Source: Lachnospiraceae bacterium (GTDB taxonomy: Bacteria > Bacillota > Clostridia > Lachnospirales > Lachnospiraceae). From it: a stretch of DNA of 55,143 bases. Under the pieces are notes generated by a model, which made no database searches, had not been told where the DNA came from, and saw only the letters and a program-made list of their open reading frames with translations. The stretch is taken from NCBI GenBank assembly GCA_021199655.1, contig JAJQHQ010000070.1:1-55143 (forward strand), read 5' to 3'. The position numbers and the translations under genes were made by a program. This document shows, piece after piece, positions 1 to 8,214 of this stretch; the first letter of the stretch is position 1; every line of letters begins with the position of its first letter.

Positions 1-23
1 GACCTTTATGAGTCTTTGATCTG

Positions 24-218
24 TTGGTAAAGGTGCATTCGTATACCAGTTCGAAAGCAGCGGTCAAGGGCAATCGCCGGCTGTCTGTTCAGGAGGTGGA
101 TGCTCTGATCGGGGAGCTGCTGACGCTGGAAAATCCTTATAACTGCCCGCATGGACGGCCGACGATCATTGCGATGACAAAGTATGAGCTGGAAAAAAAG
201 TTTAAGAGAGTTGTGTAG
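24..218 (+). pseudogene. mutL: 3' end of mutL (DNA mismatch repair), reading frame broken at the window edge
   Basis: The last 64 codons match the C-terminal endonuclease end of clostridial MutL: KAAVKGN, then CPHGRPTI and the tail ELEKKFKRVV. CPHGRP is the zinc-binding part of the MutL endonuclease site. No reading frame is open from base 1 into this segment: frame 1 stops at 28-30, frame 2 at 17-19 and frame 3 (this frame) at 9-11. The Cys normally found just before KAAVKGN (SCK in most relatives) is Ser here (SSK). I infer a frameshift or truncation, so the gene may be decayed; an assembly error at the window edge cannot be excluded. miaA, the usual downstream partner of mutL, follows after an inserted ATPase gene. 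Confidence 0.7.
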
Positions 219-287
219 GATTCAGACAAAATTGAGAAGAATCTGCGAGCTTCGTACAAAAAACGAAAATGAGCATTACAAGTAAGA

Positions 288-375
288 TTCATATGAAAAA
301 CGCAAATATTCAGCAAAAGTTCATATGAAAAACGCAAATATTTAACACAAGTTCCTATGAAAAATGCAGATTTCC
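288..375 (+). repeat. Three direct repeats with exact 32-bp period and palindromic TTCATATGAA core
   Basis: Copies begin at 288, 320 and 352. The first two share TTCATATGAAAAACGCAAAT; the third has degenerated (TTCCTATGA...). TTCATATGAA is a perfect 10-bp palindrome. The array ends just before the promoter of the following ATPase gene, so it may be an operator array or the edge of a transferred segment. No function is known to me. Confidence 0.75.
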
Positions 376-376
376 A

Positions 377-405
377 TTGACTTTCTTTTATAGTGGTGGT
401 AAAGT
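377..405 (+). promoter_or_regulatory. Promoter candidate for the DUF4143 ATPase gene
   Basis: TTGACT (377-382), a 17-base spacer, then TAAAGT (400-405). It lies right behind the 32-bp repeats and about 90 bases before the ATPase start. The -10 is only a fair match. Confidence 0.45.
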
Positions 406-492
406 ACGGCAAAGGATTCCTTATTTATGTATTTGAAGTCATTTTTCGGGACAGCAGGTACTGATCAGTTACTATTTTGAAAGGATAAAACG

Positions 493-1827
493 ATGGAAAG
501 AGATATCATGCAGAGCCTGGTGACCTGGAAAGATTCTGCGAACCGGAAACCGTTGCTGCTGACAGGCGTTCGTCAATGTGGGAAAACATATGTGTGCAAA
601 CAGTTCGGAGAACTGTATTTTGAGGATGTTGCGTATTATTACTTTGAAGGAAACAACGGTCTGGCATCTGTTTTTGAATATGATTTTGATGTGGACAGGA
701 TTCTTGATGAACTCGGAAATGTGATACGGCAGAAACCAATCATACCAGGGAAAACTCTGGTTATTTTTGATGAGATTCAGGCCTGCCCGCGTGCGATTAC
801 GTCTTTAAAATATTTTTGTGAGAACAAAAGGGAACTTCACATTATATGTGCCGGTTCCCTTTTGGGAGTATCCATCAAAAGGGATGGGATTTCATTTCCT
901 GTAGGAAAGATAGAACGCTTGCATATGTATCCGCTGAGTTTTTCAGAATTTTTAAGAGCAGATGGAGGACAGGCAATTTATGATGGCGTTCAAAAATATC
1001 CTTTGCGAAGGGAACTTCCCGAGCTGTATACACAGAATCTGATAAAAAAACTGCAATATTATTATATTGTAGGAGGAATGCCGGAAGCGGTACAGGAGTG
1101 GGTAGAAAATCATAATTTTGAAGCGGTTGATAAGATACAGGGTAACATCCTTGAGGATTATGCCGGAGATTTTGCAAAATATGCTCCTGTTTCAGATGTG
1201 CCAAAGCTTGGGTGGATATGGGAATCTATTCCGAAACAGTTGGCAAAAGAGAATAATAAATTTGTTTTTTCACATGTAAAAGCCGGAAAAAGATCAGCTG
1301 AACTGGAGGATGCACTCGAGTGGCTGGTGGACGCAGGTCTTGTATATCGACTGGAAATGGTATCGAATCCGGAGCTTCCGCTGTCTTTTCAGGCAAATGC
1401 TGCGTATTTTAAAGTCTATCTGTCTGATGTGGGACTTTTAAGGAAAAAATCAGGTGTTTCATACCGTACCATTCTGGATGATTCAGAACTGTATCGAAAT
1501 TTCAAAGGGGCTTTTACGGAAAATTATGTATTGACAGAATTGATTTCGCAGGGGATTCATCCATATTTCTGGCGTTCCGGGAATACTGCGGAACTGGATT
1601 TTCTGTTTGAATCTGAGGACAGGATTATTCCTGTGGAGGCGAAATCACAAATTCGTACACGTGCTAAAAGCTATCAGGAATATTGTAAAAAATACATGCC
1701 AAAGATCGGGTTTAAATTTTCTATGAAAAACGCAGGAGATAATATGGTTGGACAGACTGATACGGTCAGTCTTCCTCTGTATCTGATTTGGATGTTAAAA
1801 AGTTATCTTCGAGGTGACCATGCATGA
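493..1827 (+). CDS. AAA-family ATPase with DUF4143 domain
   Basis: A 444-residue protein of the AAA_14/DUF4143 family. It has a Walker A motif TGVRQCGKT (residues 24-32), a Walker B LVIFDEIQ near residue 90, and a C-terminal DUF4143 part that includes ELDFLF...IIPVEAKS, a pattern resembling the PD-(D/E)XK nuclease fold. The family is widespread, often in many copies per genome, and its role is not settled; some members are thought to belong to mobile or defence loci. The gene is visibly richer in A+T than its neighbours, has three direct repeats upstream, and splits the usual mutL-miaA pair, all suggesting acquisition. Its stop overlaps the miaA start as ATGA, so miaA is now translationally coupled to it. 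Confidence 0.85.
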   Translation: MERDIMQSLVTWKDSANRKPLLLTGVRQCGKTYVCKQFGELYFEDVAYYYFEGNNGLASVFEYDFDVDRILDELGNVIRQKPIIPGKTLVIFDEIQACPRAITSLKYFCENKRELHIICAGSLLGVSIKRDGISFPVGKIERLHMYPLSFSEFLRADGGQAIYDGVQKYPLRRELPELYTQNLIKKLQYYYIVGGMPEAVQEWVENHNFEAVDKIQGNILEDYAGDFAKYAPVSDVPKLGWIWESIPKQLAKENNKFVFSHVKAGKRSAELEDALEWLVDAGLVYRLEMVSNPELPLSFQANAAYFKVYLSDVGLLRKKSGVSYRTILDDSELYRNFKGAFTENYVLTELISQGIHPYFWRSGNTAELDFLFESEDRIIPVEAKSQIRTRAKSYQEYCKKYMPKIGFKFSMKNAGDNMVGQTDTVSLPLYLIWMLKSYLRGDHA

Positions 1828-2783
1828 ATCAGAATAAACCGCCGCTGATTGTTCTTACTGGCCCGACCGCGGTCGGCAAAACGCATCTGTCTGTGGAGCT
1901 TGCAAAACGGATCGGCGGAGAGATCATCTCTGCGGATTCGATGCAGGTCTATCGGGGCATGGATATCGGCTCCGCAAAGGTTACGCCGGAAGAGATGCAG
2001 GGTGTCCCGCATCATCTGATCGATGAATTTGAACCGTGGGAAGAGTTCCATGTGGTAAAATTTCAGCAATATGCCGCGCGGTATATTAATGAAATTCAGG
2101 CGCGCGGGCGTATTCCGATCCTTGTGGGCGGCACCGGCTTTTATATTCAGGCTGTGCTCTACGGGATTGATTTTACGGAGCATGGCTCGGACAGCTCCTA
2201 CAGGGAAGCGCTGGAGACTCTTGCGAAGGAACAGGATCCGCAGGTGCTTCACGATATGCTGCGCGAAGTTGACCCGGAATCCGCTGACGCGATCCATCAG
2301 AACAATGTAAAGCGCGTGATCCGGGCGCTGGAGTTTTATCATGAGACGGGGACGAAGATCTCTGCGCACAATGCGCAGGAGCGGGAAAAACAATCCCCCT
2401 ACAATTTTGCTTATTTTGTATTAAATGACGACCGCGCCGCACTCTATGACAGGATAGACCACCGGGTGGACAAGATGATGGAAGCCGGCCTTCTGGATGA
2501 GGTGAGACGGCTGCGGAACGAAGGCTGCACCCGCGATATGGTGTCGATGCAGGGACTTGGATACAAAGAGATGTTGGACTATCTTGATGGGAAGTATTCG
2601 CTTGATGAGGCGGTTCGCATTCTGAAGCGTGATACCCGTCATTTTGCGAAACGCCAGCTCACCTGGTTCCGCAGAGAACGGGATGTGATCTGGCTGGATA
2701 AATCAGAATTTGATCATGACGAAGAACGGATTTTGGAACAGATGTCTGCTCTGCTGTGCAGCAGGGGCATCCTTTCAGCCTGA
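1824..2783 (+). CDS. miaA: tRNA dimethylallyltransferase MiaA
   Basis: MiaA transfers a dimethylallyl group to N6 of A37 in tRNAs reading codons that begin with U. The 319-residue length is typical. Visible motifs are the P-loop GPTAVGKT (residues 13-20), the conserved SADSMQVYRGMDIGSAK segment, PHHLID, GGTGFYIQA, and the C-terminal SMQGLGYKE and TRHFAKRQLTWFRR. The ATG lies inside the stop of the upstream ATPase gene (ATGA), and the putative ribosome site GAGGTGA sits in the last codons of that gene. Expression is therefore probably coupled to the inserted ATPase. Confidence 0.97.
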   Translation: MNQNKPPLIVLTGPTAVGKTHLSVELAKRIGGEIISADSMQVYRGMDIGSAKVTPEEMQGVPHHLIDEFEPWEEFHVVKFQQYAARYINEIQARGRIPILVGGTGFYIQAVLYGIDFTEHGSDSSYREALETLAKEQDPQVLHDMLREVDPESADAIHQNNVKRVIRALEFYHETGTKISAHNAQEREKQSPYNFAYFVLNDDRAALYDRIDHRVDKMMEAGLLDEVRRLRNEGCTRDMVSMQGLGYKEMLDYLDGKYSLDEAVRILKRDTRHFAKRQLTWFRRERDVIWLDKSEFDHDEERILEQMSALLCSRGILSA

Positions 2784-2851
2784 AACAGGGAGTATTATCA
2801 ATACGGGAGTACAGATACCAGCAGAATAGAAAACAGGAGTACTAAAAAAAC

Positions 2852-4129
2852 ATGATACAGATGTATGAATCTCTCGGCATCAGCCGGGAAGTATACGAAT
2901 ATTCGGAAAAAATCTTAAGCGGCCTGAAAGACCGCTTTCAGACAATTGACGAAACGGCGGAATACAATCAGCTGAAAGTCATCAAGGCGATGCAGGACGC
3001 CCGCGTGAGCGCGGAGTGCTTTGAGACCTCCAGCGGATATGGCTATAATGACCGCGGACGTGACACACTGGAAGAGGTGTATGCGAATATTTTTCACACC
3101 GAGGCTGCCCTGGTGCGCCCGCAGATCACCTGCGGCACACATGCGCTGGCAATCGCCTTATCCGCCAATCTGCGGCCGGGAGACGAGCTGTTGTCAATAT
3201 CCGGCAAGCCATACGATACGCTGGAAGAGGTGATCGGCATCCGGCCGTCCCGCGGTTCTCTGGCGGAGTACGGCGTGACTTATGCGCAGGTGGATCTTCT
3301 TCCTGACGGAAGCTTTGATTATGACGCGATCCGCGCAGCGATAAAGCCGCAAACAAAGATGGTCGAGATCCAGCGTTCCAAAGGCTATCAGACCCGGCCG
3401 ACGCTTTCCGTGACACAGATCGGGGAGGCCATCGCGTTTGTCAAAAACATCCGTCCGGACATTATCTGCATGGTGGACAACTGCTATGGAGAATTTGTAG
3501 AGAAAAAGGAGCCGGGAGAGCTTGGCGCGGATATGGTCGTCGGCTCCCTGATCAAAAATCCCGGCGGCGGACTTGCGCCGGCGGGCGGCTACATTGCCGG
3601 AACACTTGCCTGCATCGAGCAGTGCGCATTCCGCCTCACCTCACCGGGACTCGGCCGGGAGGTCGGGGCTAATTTCGGCGTGATGCAGTCCTTTTATCAG
3701 GGGCTGTTTCTGGCGCCGACCGTGACAGCGGCCGCTTTAAAAGGCGCTGTTTTTGCTGCAAATGTCTATGAAAAGCTGGGTTTTGCGGTTGTACCGGACG
3801 GGTCGGAGGAGAGGCATGATATCATTCAGGCGATTACCTTTGGGTTTCCGGAGGGTGTGATCGCTTTTTGCGAGGGAATCCAGGCTGCCGCGCCGGTGGA
3901 CAGCTATGTGACGCCGGAACCGTGGGCGATGCCGGGGTATGACTGTGACGTGATCATGGCTGCCGGTGCCTTCGTGCAGGGTTCTTCCATTGAACTGAGT
4001 GCGGACGGACCGATCAAGCCGCCGTACGCGGTCTATTTTCAGGGAGGACTGACCTGGCCGCATGCGAAGCTGGGGATTATGATGTCCCTGCAGAAGCTGT
4101 ACGAGAAAGGTCTGGTAAAGCTTGCCTGA
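2852..4129 (+). CDS. Methionine gamma-lyase/aluminium-resistance family PLP enzyme (YnbB-like)
   Basis: A 425-residue fold-type I PLP enzyme of the family represented by Bacillus YnbB. The N-terminal signature ALVRPQITCGTHALAIAL, the cofactor-site region MVDNCYGEF and the Schiff-base lysine in GSLIKNPGGGLAP are present. Database names refer to aluminium resistance or methionine gamma-lyase; the true substrate is uncertain. In Bacillus ynbB also lies close to miaA, so the neighbourhood is conserved while the hfq and hflX genes found there are missing here. Confidence 0.88.
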   Translation: MIQMYESLGISREVYEYSEKILSGLKDRFQTIDETAEYNQLKVIKAMQDARVSAECFETSSGYGYNDRGRDTLEEVYANIFHTEAALVRPQITCGTHALAIALSANLRPGDELLSISGKPYDTLEEVIGIRPSRGSLAEYGVTYAQVDLLPDGSFDYDAIRAAIKPQTKMVEIQRSKGYQTRPTLSVTQIGEAIAFVKNIRPDIICMVDNCYGEFVEKKEPGELGADMVVGSLIKNPGGGLAPAGGYIAGTLACIEQCAFRLTSPGLGREVGANFGVMQSFYQGLFLAPTVTAAALKGAVFAANVYEKLGFAVVPDGSEERHDIIQAITFGFPEGVIAFCEGIQAAAPVDSYVTPEPWAMPGYDCDVIMAAGAFVQGSSIELSADGPIKPPYAVYFQGGLTWPHAKLGIMMSLQKLYEKGLVKLA

Positions 4130-4162
4130 GGCATATTTTCGCTGCGAAAAGTTGTGATATCG

Positions 4163-4189
4163 CAGCGGTGAAGATACTGAAAAGTTACG
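4163..4189 (+). repeat. Intergenic palindromic repeat, copy 1 (diverged)
   Basis: Reads GGTGAAGATACTGAAAAGTTACG, matching the right two thirds of the family consensus (GTGAAGGTACTGAACAGTTACG). The left arm is lost. It sits in the short gap before the flavoprotein gene. Confidence 0.6.
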
Positions 4190-4219
4190 TGATTTCGAAG
4201 AAGCAGGAGAGGTACGGCG

Positions 4220-5728
4220 ATGACAAAAAATGTTCTGATCATCGGTGCGGGCGCAGCGGGCCTGACCGCCGCGATTTCCGCAGCGCGCACCGGCGCGAAC
4301 GTCACGGTACTGGAAGCGCAGGAACGTCCGGGCAGGAAGCTGCTGGTCACCGGCAACGGACGCTGCAATCTCACGAACACATCAGAAGATCTGGCAAATC
4401 AGTACCGCGGGTCGGGGGCTGCGCTTGCCTCGAAGCTTCTCCGTCAATTTGATGCAAAAGCTGCGCTGGAGTTCTTTCATGGACTGGGACTTCTGACACA
4501 GGAAAAGAATGGTTATGTCTATCCTTATACCGCGCAGTCTTCATCCGTGCTGGATGTACTGCTCGCCGAGCTGAGACGGCTGAAAGTGAAGCTGAAATTT
4601 TCGCAGGAGATTACAGAGATTATTGATTTCGAATCCGCCGTGCGTTCGCGGATCTCATCGAATGGCAGGAACCAGGAGTGGAGCGCCGGGAGGGAAAGCA
4701 ATCTGCAGCCTGCCGCCCGGTTTGCAGTAGTCACACCCACCTGGACCTACCAGGCGGATGCGGTCATTCTTGCCTGCGGCTCGAAAGCTGCACCATCTAC
4801 CGGAGCATCGGGAAAAGGTTATCTGCTCGCGCAGGCACTTGGACACACGATCGTTGAGCCGCGTCCGGCGCTCGTGCCGCTCACCAGTCATGCTTCCTTT
4901 TTAAATCGTGCGGCCGGGGTACGCTGCCGTGCGGCAGTAACGCTGCTGCGGAAATGTATTTCCGGAGGGGTTATCGAAAAAAATAGTTCTGCTGTTCCCG
5001 CTGCCTGCAGAAGTTCTGGAAACAGCACGCCGCAGCACAGGGAGGGCACAATCTCTTCCCAATACGAAGAAATTGCACAGGATATGGGCGAACTGCAGTG
5101 GACGAATTATGGTGTGTCCGGGATTGTCATCTTTCAGCTCTCGCGGTATCTCGCAGGGGAGACAGGCAATGCAGATACAATAGTCTGTAAAGCGAATAAA
5201 GCAAATAAAGCAAATAAAGCAAATAATGCAGAGCATGCTTTGCGTATTGATTTTTTCCCGGACTACAGTACTCAGGTTCTGGAAGAACTGATGACGAAAC
5301 GGGCAGCGGAGCTTTCCGGGGAACCGGTTACTGTCCTGCTGCGCGGACTGCTGAATGAAAAGATGATACCGGCAGTACTGGAGAATGCGGAAAATGCGCC
5401 TGACATCGGCATCGGCAGACAACAGGAGCAGGCGGTAAAGCTTCCTGCAGTGTGCAAAGATTTACAGCAGACGGATATCAGTGCCATCTGCCATTCATTA
5501 AAATCGTTTTATCTGCCGGTGACCGGTACGAAATCGTTTGATCAGGCACAGATCTGCACAGGCGGTGTGGACTGCCGGGAGGTCACGGATGAACTGGAGT
5601 CGCGTCTGCACAGCGGGCTTTATTTCGCCGGGGAAATGCTGGATGTGGACGGTCCATGCGGGGGATATAACCTGCAGTGGGCGTGGACCAGCGGATATAT
5701 CGCCGGAGCGTCTGCCGCCGAAGCGTAA
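4220..5728 (+). CDS. NAD(P)/FAD-dependent oxidoreductase, HI0933/YhiN family
   Basis: A 502-residue flavoprotein with an N-terminal Rossmann signature GAGAAGL (about residues 10-16), the family hallmark GRKLLVTGNGRCNLTN, a middle ILACGSKAAPSTGASGKGY segment, and the C-terminal GEMLDVDGPCGGYNLQWAW that closes the FAD site. Most relatives are near 400-420 residues. The excess lies in low-complexity stretches: an insertion around residues 250-290 and four KAN tripeptides encoded by a 9-base tandem repeat at 5189-5224. The last codons (SAAEA, stop TAA) are formed by a GC-rich dispersed repeat. The physiological substrate of the family is mostly unknown; bile-acid dehydrogenase BaiN has been assigned to it. 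Confidence 0.9.
   Translation: MTKNVLIIGAGAAGLTAAISAARTGANVTVLEAQERPGRKLLVTGNGRCNLTNTSEDLANQYRGSGAALASKLLRQFDAKAALEFFHGLGLLTQEKNGYVYPYTAQSSSVLDVLLAELRRLKVKLKFSQEITEIIDFESAVRSRISSNGRNQEWSAGRESNLQPAARFAVVTPTWTYQADAVILACGSKAAPSTGASGKGYLLAQALGHTIVEPRPALVPLTSHASFLNRAAGVRCRAAVTLLRKCISGGVIEKNSSAVPAACRSSGNSTPQHREGTISSQYEEIAQDMGELQWTNYGVSGIVIFQLSRYLAGETGNADTIVCKANKANKANKANNAEHALRIDFFPDYSTQVLEELMTKRAAELSGEPVTVLLRGLLNEKMIPAVLENAENAPDIGIGRQQEQAVKLPAVCKDLQQTDISAICHSLKSFYLPVTGTKSFDQAQICTGGVDCREVTDELESRLHSGLYFAGEMLDVDGPCGGYNLQWAWTSGYIAGASAAEA
5189..5224 (+). repeat. In-frame 9-bp tandem repeat (four units) coding for KAN
   Basis: Four units of AAAGCnAAT encode Lys-Ala-Asn x4 in the middle of the HI0933-family flavoprotein. 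Unit number can change by slippage without a frameshift, so length variation between strains is expected. Confidence 0.85.
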
Positions 5729-5743
5729 GCGAGGGGCGATTCC
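5711..5743 (+). repeat. GC-rich dispersed repeat, copy A
   Basis: Starts TCTGCCGCCGAAGCG and continues AAGCGAGGGG-CGATTCC, with one extra T and one G fewer than the copies at 44037 and 49340. Here it creates the stop codon of the flavoprotein gene (GCG TAA). Confidence 0.7.
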
Positions 5744-5786
5744 CTGCGTCTGCCAGTCGCGCAGGCAATAGCGAGGAAATGACAGA

Positions 5787-6338
5787 ATGAATCAGAAAGA
5801 AATCATTGAAAATATAATACTGCAATATCCGATCTGTGAGTATTATTTTGGCAAAAGAGACGAGCTGATCTTTTCCGATAAGGTTTGGTACATCTGTGAG
5901 CAGGACTGTGAGCGATACGGACATTCCTGGGCCTGTCCTCCGCACTGCGGCGTTCTTAAAGAGCTGATCAGCAAATGTCTGGATTATTCGTACTTTTGTC
6001 TTTTTTCTACGGTCACGGAGACGGAAAACGCCTGGGATAAAAAAGCAAATTTAAGCGTAAAAAAGCAGCATGAAGAGATTACAAAGAACATACGCGATGA
6101 ACTGAAAAAGGAACTGCCGGATTTTTATGTGCTGTCTACGGGATGTACGGAATGTGAGGCCTGTGCCTGTCCGGACGAGCCCTGCAGGCATCCGGAAGGA
6201 CGGCTCTCCTCCATGGAAAGCCATGGGATTCTGGTGATGCAGACCGTAGAGGAGGTTGGTCTGACCTTTTGCTATGGCGGGGATACCATCGTGTATTTCA
6301 GCATGATCCTGTTTAACGATAAGATCAGCAGGAAATAA
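5787..6338 (+). CDS. DUF2284 cysteine-rich metal-binding protein
   Basis: A 183-residue protein with Cys-rich motifs CEQDCERYGHSWACPPHCG near residue 32 and CTECEACACPDEPCRHPEGR near residue 117, the hallmark of DUF2284, a predicted metal (probably Fe-S) binding family of unknown function. The C-terminal half ends in VGLTFCYGGDTIVYFSMILFN, typical of the family. A good GAGGAAA ribosome site precedes the ATG. It lies between two flavoproteins, which would fit a redox role; that is inference from position only. Confidence 0.85.
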   Translation: MNQKEIIENIILQYPICEYYFGKRDELIFSDKVWYICEQDCERYGHSWACPPHCGVLKELISKCLDYSYFCLFSTVTETENAWDKKANLSVKKQHEEITKNIRDELKKELPDFYVLSTGCTECEACACPDEPCRHPEGRLSSMESHGILVMQTVEEVGLTFCYGGDTIVYFSMILFNDKISRK

Positions 6339-6352
6339 GGGAACTGTGAGGG

Positions 6353-6380
6353 AAACTGTGAAGGTACGGAACTGACACGG
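6353..6380 (+). repeat. Intergenic palindromic repeat, copy 2 (diverged)
   Basis: AACTGTGAAGGTACGGAAC is conserved; the right arm has decayed to TGACACGG. It lies in the gap between the DUF2284 gene and the next flavoprotein gene. Confidence 0.55.
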
Positions 6381-6438
6381 ATTCAGCAGCATGATATCAG
6401 CAGCCTGACAGGAAAAGTCATGGCAGAGGAATAAAGGA

Positions 6439-8091
6439 ATGGTCATCAGAGTCAGTGAACTGAAATTAAAGGCCGGACACAGTCAGGCGGAGCTTGAACG
6501 GGAGCTGTGCCGGATCCTGCATATTCATACTATCAATTCTGCGGATTATGAAATCATCCGCCGCTCGATAGACGCGCGGAAAAAGCCGAATCTTTACTTC
6601 ATGTATACGATCGATGTGAAGCTTCCTCACCCGCAGGCTGCTGCGAAAAAGCTGCGAAACCGGCATGTGACGGCTGTGGAGCCAAAAGAATATCGGTTTC
6701 CTTATGATAAGATTCAGCATAAGGGACAGGAACGTCCGGTCGTCGTCGGCAGCGGACCGGCCGGTCTGTTCTGCGCGCTGATGCTTGCCAGGGCAGGCCT
6801 TTGCCCGCTTGTGCTGGAGCGGGGAGAGGATGTAGACAGCCGCACCGCGACGGTCCGCCATTTCTGGGAGACCGGCGAACTGAATCCGGCATCAAACGTA
6901 CAGTTCGGTGAGGGTGGAGCAGGAACGTTTTCAGACGGTAAACTGAACACTCTCATCAAAGATCCGGATGGGCGGATCCGTTTTGTACTGCGTGAATTTG
7001 TAAAGGCCGGTGCGGATCCTTCCATCCTCTGGAGTCATAAGCCGCATATCGGTACGGATGTGCTGGCAAAGGTGGTAAAGAATATCCGTATGGAGATTCA
7101 CAGCCTGGGAGGCGAGGTGCGCTTTGAAACCTGTCTTACCGGGCTTCGCCGGGAAAAACTGTCCTCTCATGGGGCTTCTGATGCAGGAGAGCAAACCACT
7201 GATGTTCAGGACTGCAGCTATATTCTGGAATTAAATGGCGGCAGGGAGACGATCAGCGCGAAGCAGGTCGTTCTCGCGATCGGACACAGCGCCCGCGATA
7301 CCTTCCGCATGCTGTACATGGGCGGCTTTGCGATGGAAGCCAAGGCATTTGCGGTCGGACTTCGCGCAGAACACAGCCAGAGCCTGATCAATCAGTGCAT
7401 GTATGGAACGGAAGACGTGTCAGAGCTTGGCGCCGCGCCCTATAAGCTGACCCATAAGTGCGCGAACGGCCGCGGTGTGTATTCTTTTTGCATGTGTCCG
7501 GGCGGCTATGTTGTCAACGCCTCCTCGGAGCCTGGGATGACCGCGGTAAACGGCATGAGTTACAGCGCCAGGGACAGCCAAAACGCGAACAGTGCGATCG
7601 TTGTGACAGTGACGCCGGAAGATTACCGCGGATCGGCTTCGGATGATCCGCTCGCGGGCATCGCGTTTCAGCAGAGGCTGGAGAAAGCTGCCTGGGAATG
7701 CGGCAAAGGCGCTATACCCGTTCAGCGGTTTGAGGACTTTTGCCAAAACCGGCCATCTAAGACGCCCGGCAGCCTGCTTCCGGAAAACAGGGGACTCTGG
7801 AACATGGCAAATGTCCGAGAAATCCTCCCGGACGGGCTGAATGACTGTATTATAGAGGGAATGCATGCTTTTGGACAGAAGATTCCCGGATTTGACGCAG
7901 CTGACGTGCTGTTGTCCGGGGTAGAAAGCCGCACCTCATCCCCCGTGCGTATCCTGCGCGGCGACCACTGCGAGAGCGTCACCTGTCCCGGGATTTATCC
8001 CTGCGGCGAGGGGGCCGGCTACGCCGGCGGCATCACATCCGCTGCGGTCGACGGAATTCGTGTCGCGGAGGCAATATGTTTTTTTAAGTAA
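6439..8091 (+). CDS. FAD-dependent dehydrogenase (COG2509-type NAD(P)/FAD oxidoreductase)
   Basis: A 550-residue protein. The N-terminal 90 residues form the small domain typical of this family (VSELKLKAGHSQAELERELC...). A Rossmann motif VVVGSGPAGLFCALMLARAG follows near residue 100, then the substrate-domain signature NVQFGEGGAGTFSDGKLNT, which identifies the family. The C-terminus closes with CGEGAGYAGGITSAAVDGIRVAEA, a second FAD contact. The family is common in Firmicutes and has no firmly established reaction. The start is supported by an AGAGGAATAAAGGA ribosome region. Confidence 0.9.
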   Translation: MVIRVSELKLKAGHSQAELERELCRILHIHTINSADYEIIRRSIDARKKPNLYFMYTIDVKLPHPQAAAKKLRNRHVTAVEPKEYRFPYDKIQHKGQERPVVVGSGPAGLFCALMLARAGLCPLVLERGEDVDSRTATVRHFWETGELNPASNVQFGEGGAGTFSDGKLNTLIKDPDGRIRFVLREFVKAGADPSILWSHKPHIGTDVLAKVVKNIRMEIHSLGGEVRFETCLTGLRREKLSSHGASDAGEQTTDVQDCSYILELNGGRETISAKQVVLAIGHSARDTFRMLYMGGFAMEAKAFAVGLRAEHSQSLINQCMYGTEDVSELGAAPYKLTHKCANGRGVYSFCMCPGGYVVNASSEPGMTAVNGMSYSARDSQNANSAIVVTVTPEDYRGSASDDPLAGIAFQQRLEKAAWECGKGAIPVQRFEDFCQNRPSKTPGSLLPENRGLWNMANVREILPDGLNDCIIEGMHAFGQKIPGFDAADVLLSGVESRTSSPVRILRGDHCESVTCPGIYPCGEGAGYAGGITSAAVDGIRVAEAICFFK

Positions 8092-8129
8092 GTTTTTCTT
8101 CATCGGGTGTGTACTTTGCAGAATTTTTG

Positions 8130-8138
8130 TGCTAGAAT
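8130..8138 (+). promoter_or_regulatory. Extended -10 promoter candidate for the radC-mre-min operon
   Basis: TGC-TAGAAT is an extended -10 element; only a weak -35 (TGTACT, 8110-8115) lies 17 bases upstream. It sits about 75 bases before the first gene of a long operon. Confidence 0.45.
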
Positions 8139-8214
8139 GATTCAATAGTTCCGCAGGATCCGCCGGGAGCGGGTTTGTCATGCGGGACTTCCGGAGAACT
8201 TCCTGATAAGAGGA

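Noticed and set aside
288-375. CRISPR array
   Set aside because: Only three repeats, the spacers are 8-10 bases, and no cas genes are present.
1803-2393. Long open frame on the - strand opposite miaA
   Set aside because: It is antisense to a clear MiaA, has no ribosome site and no recognisable similarity.
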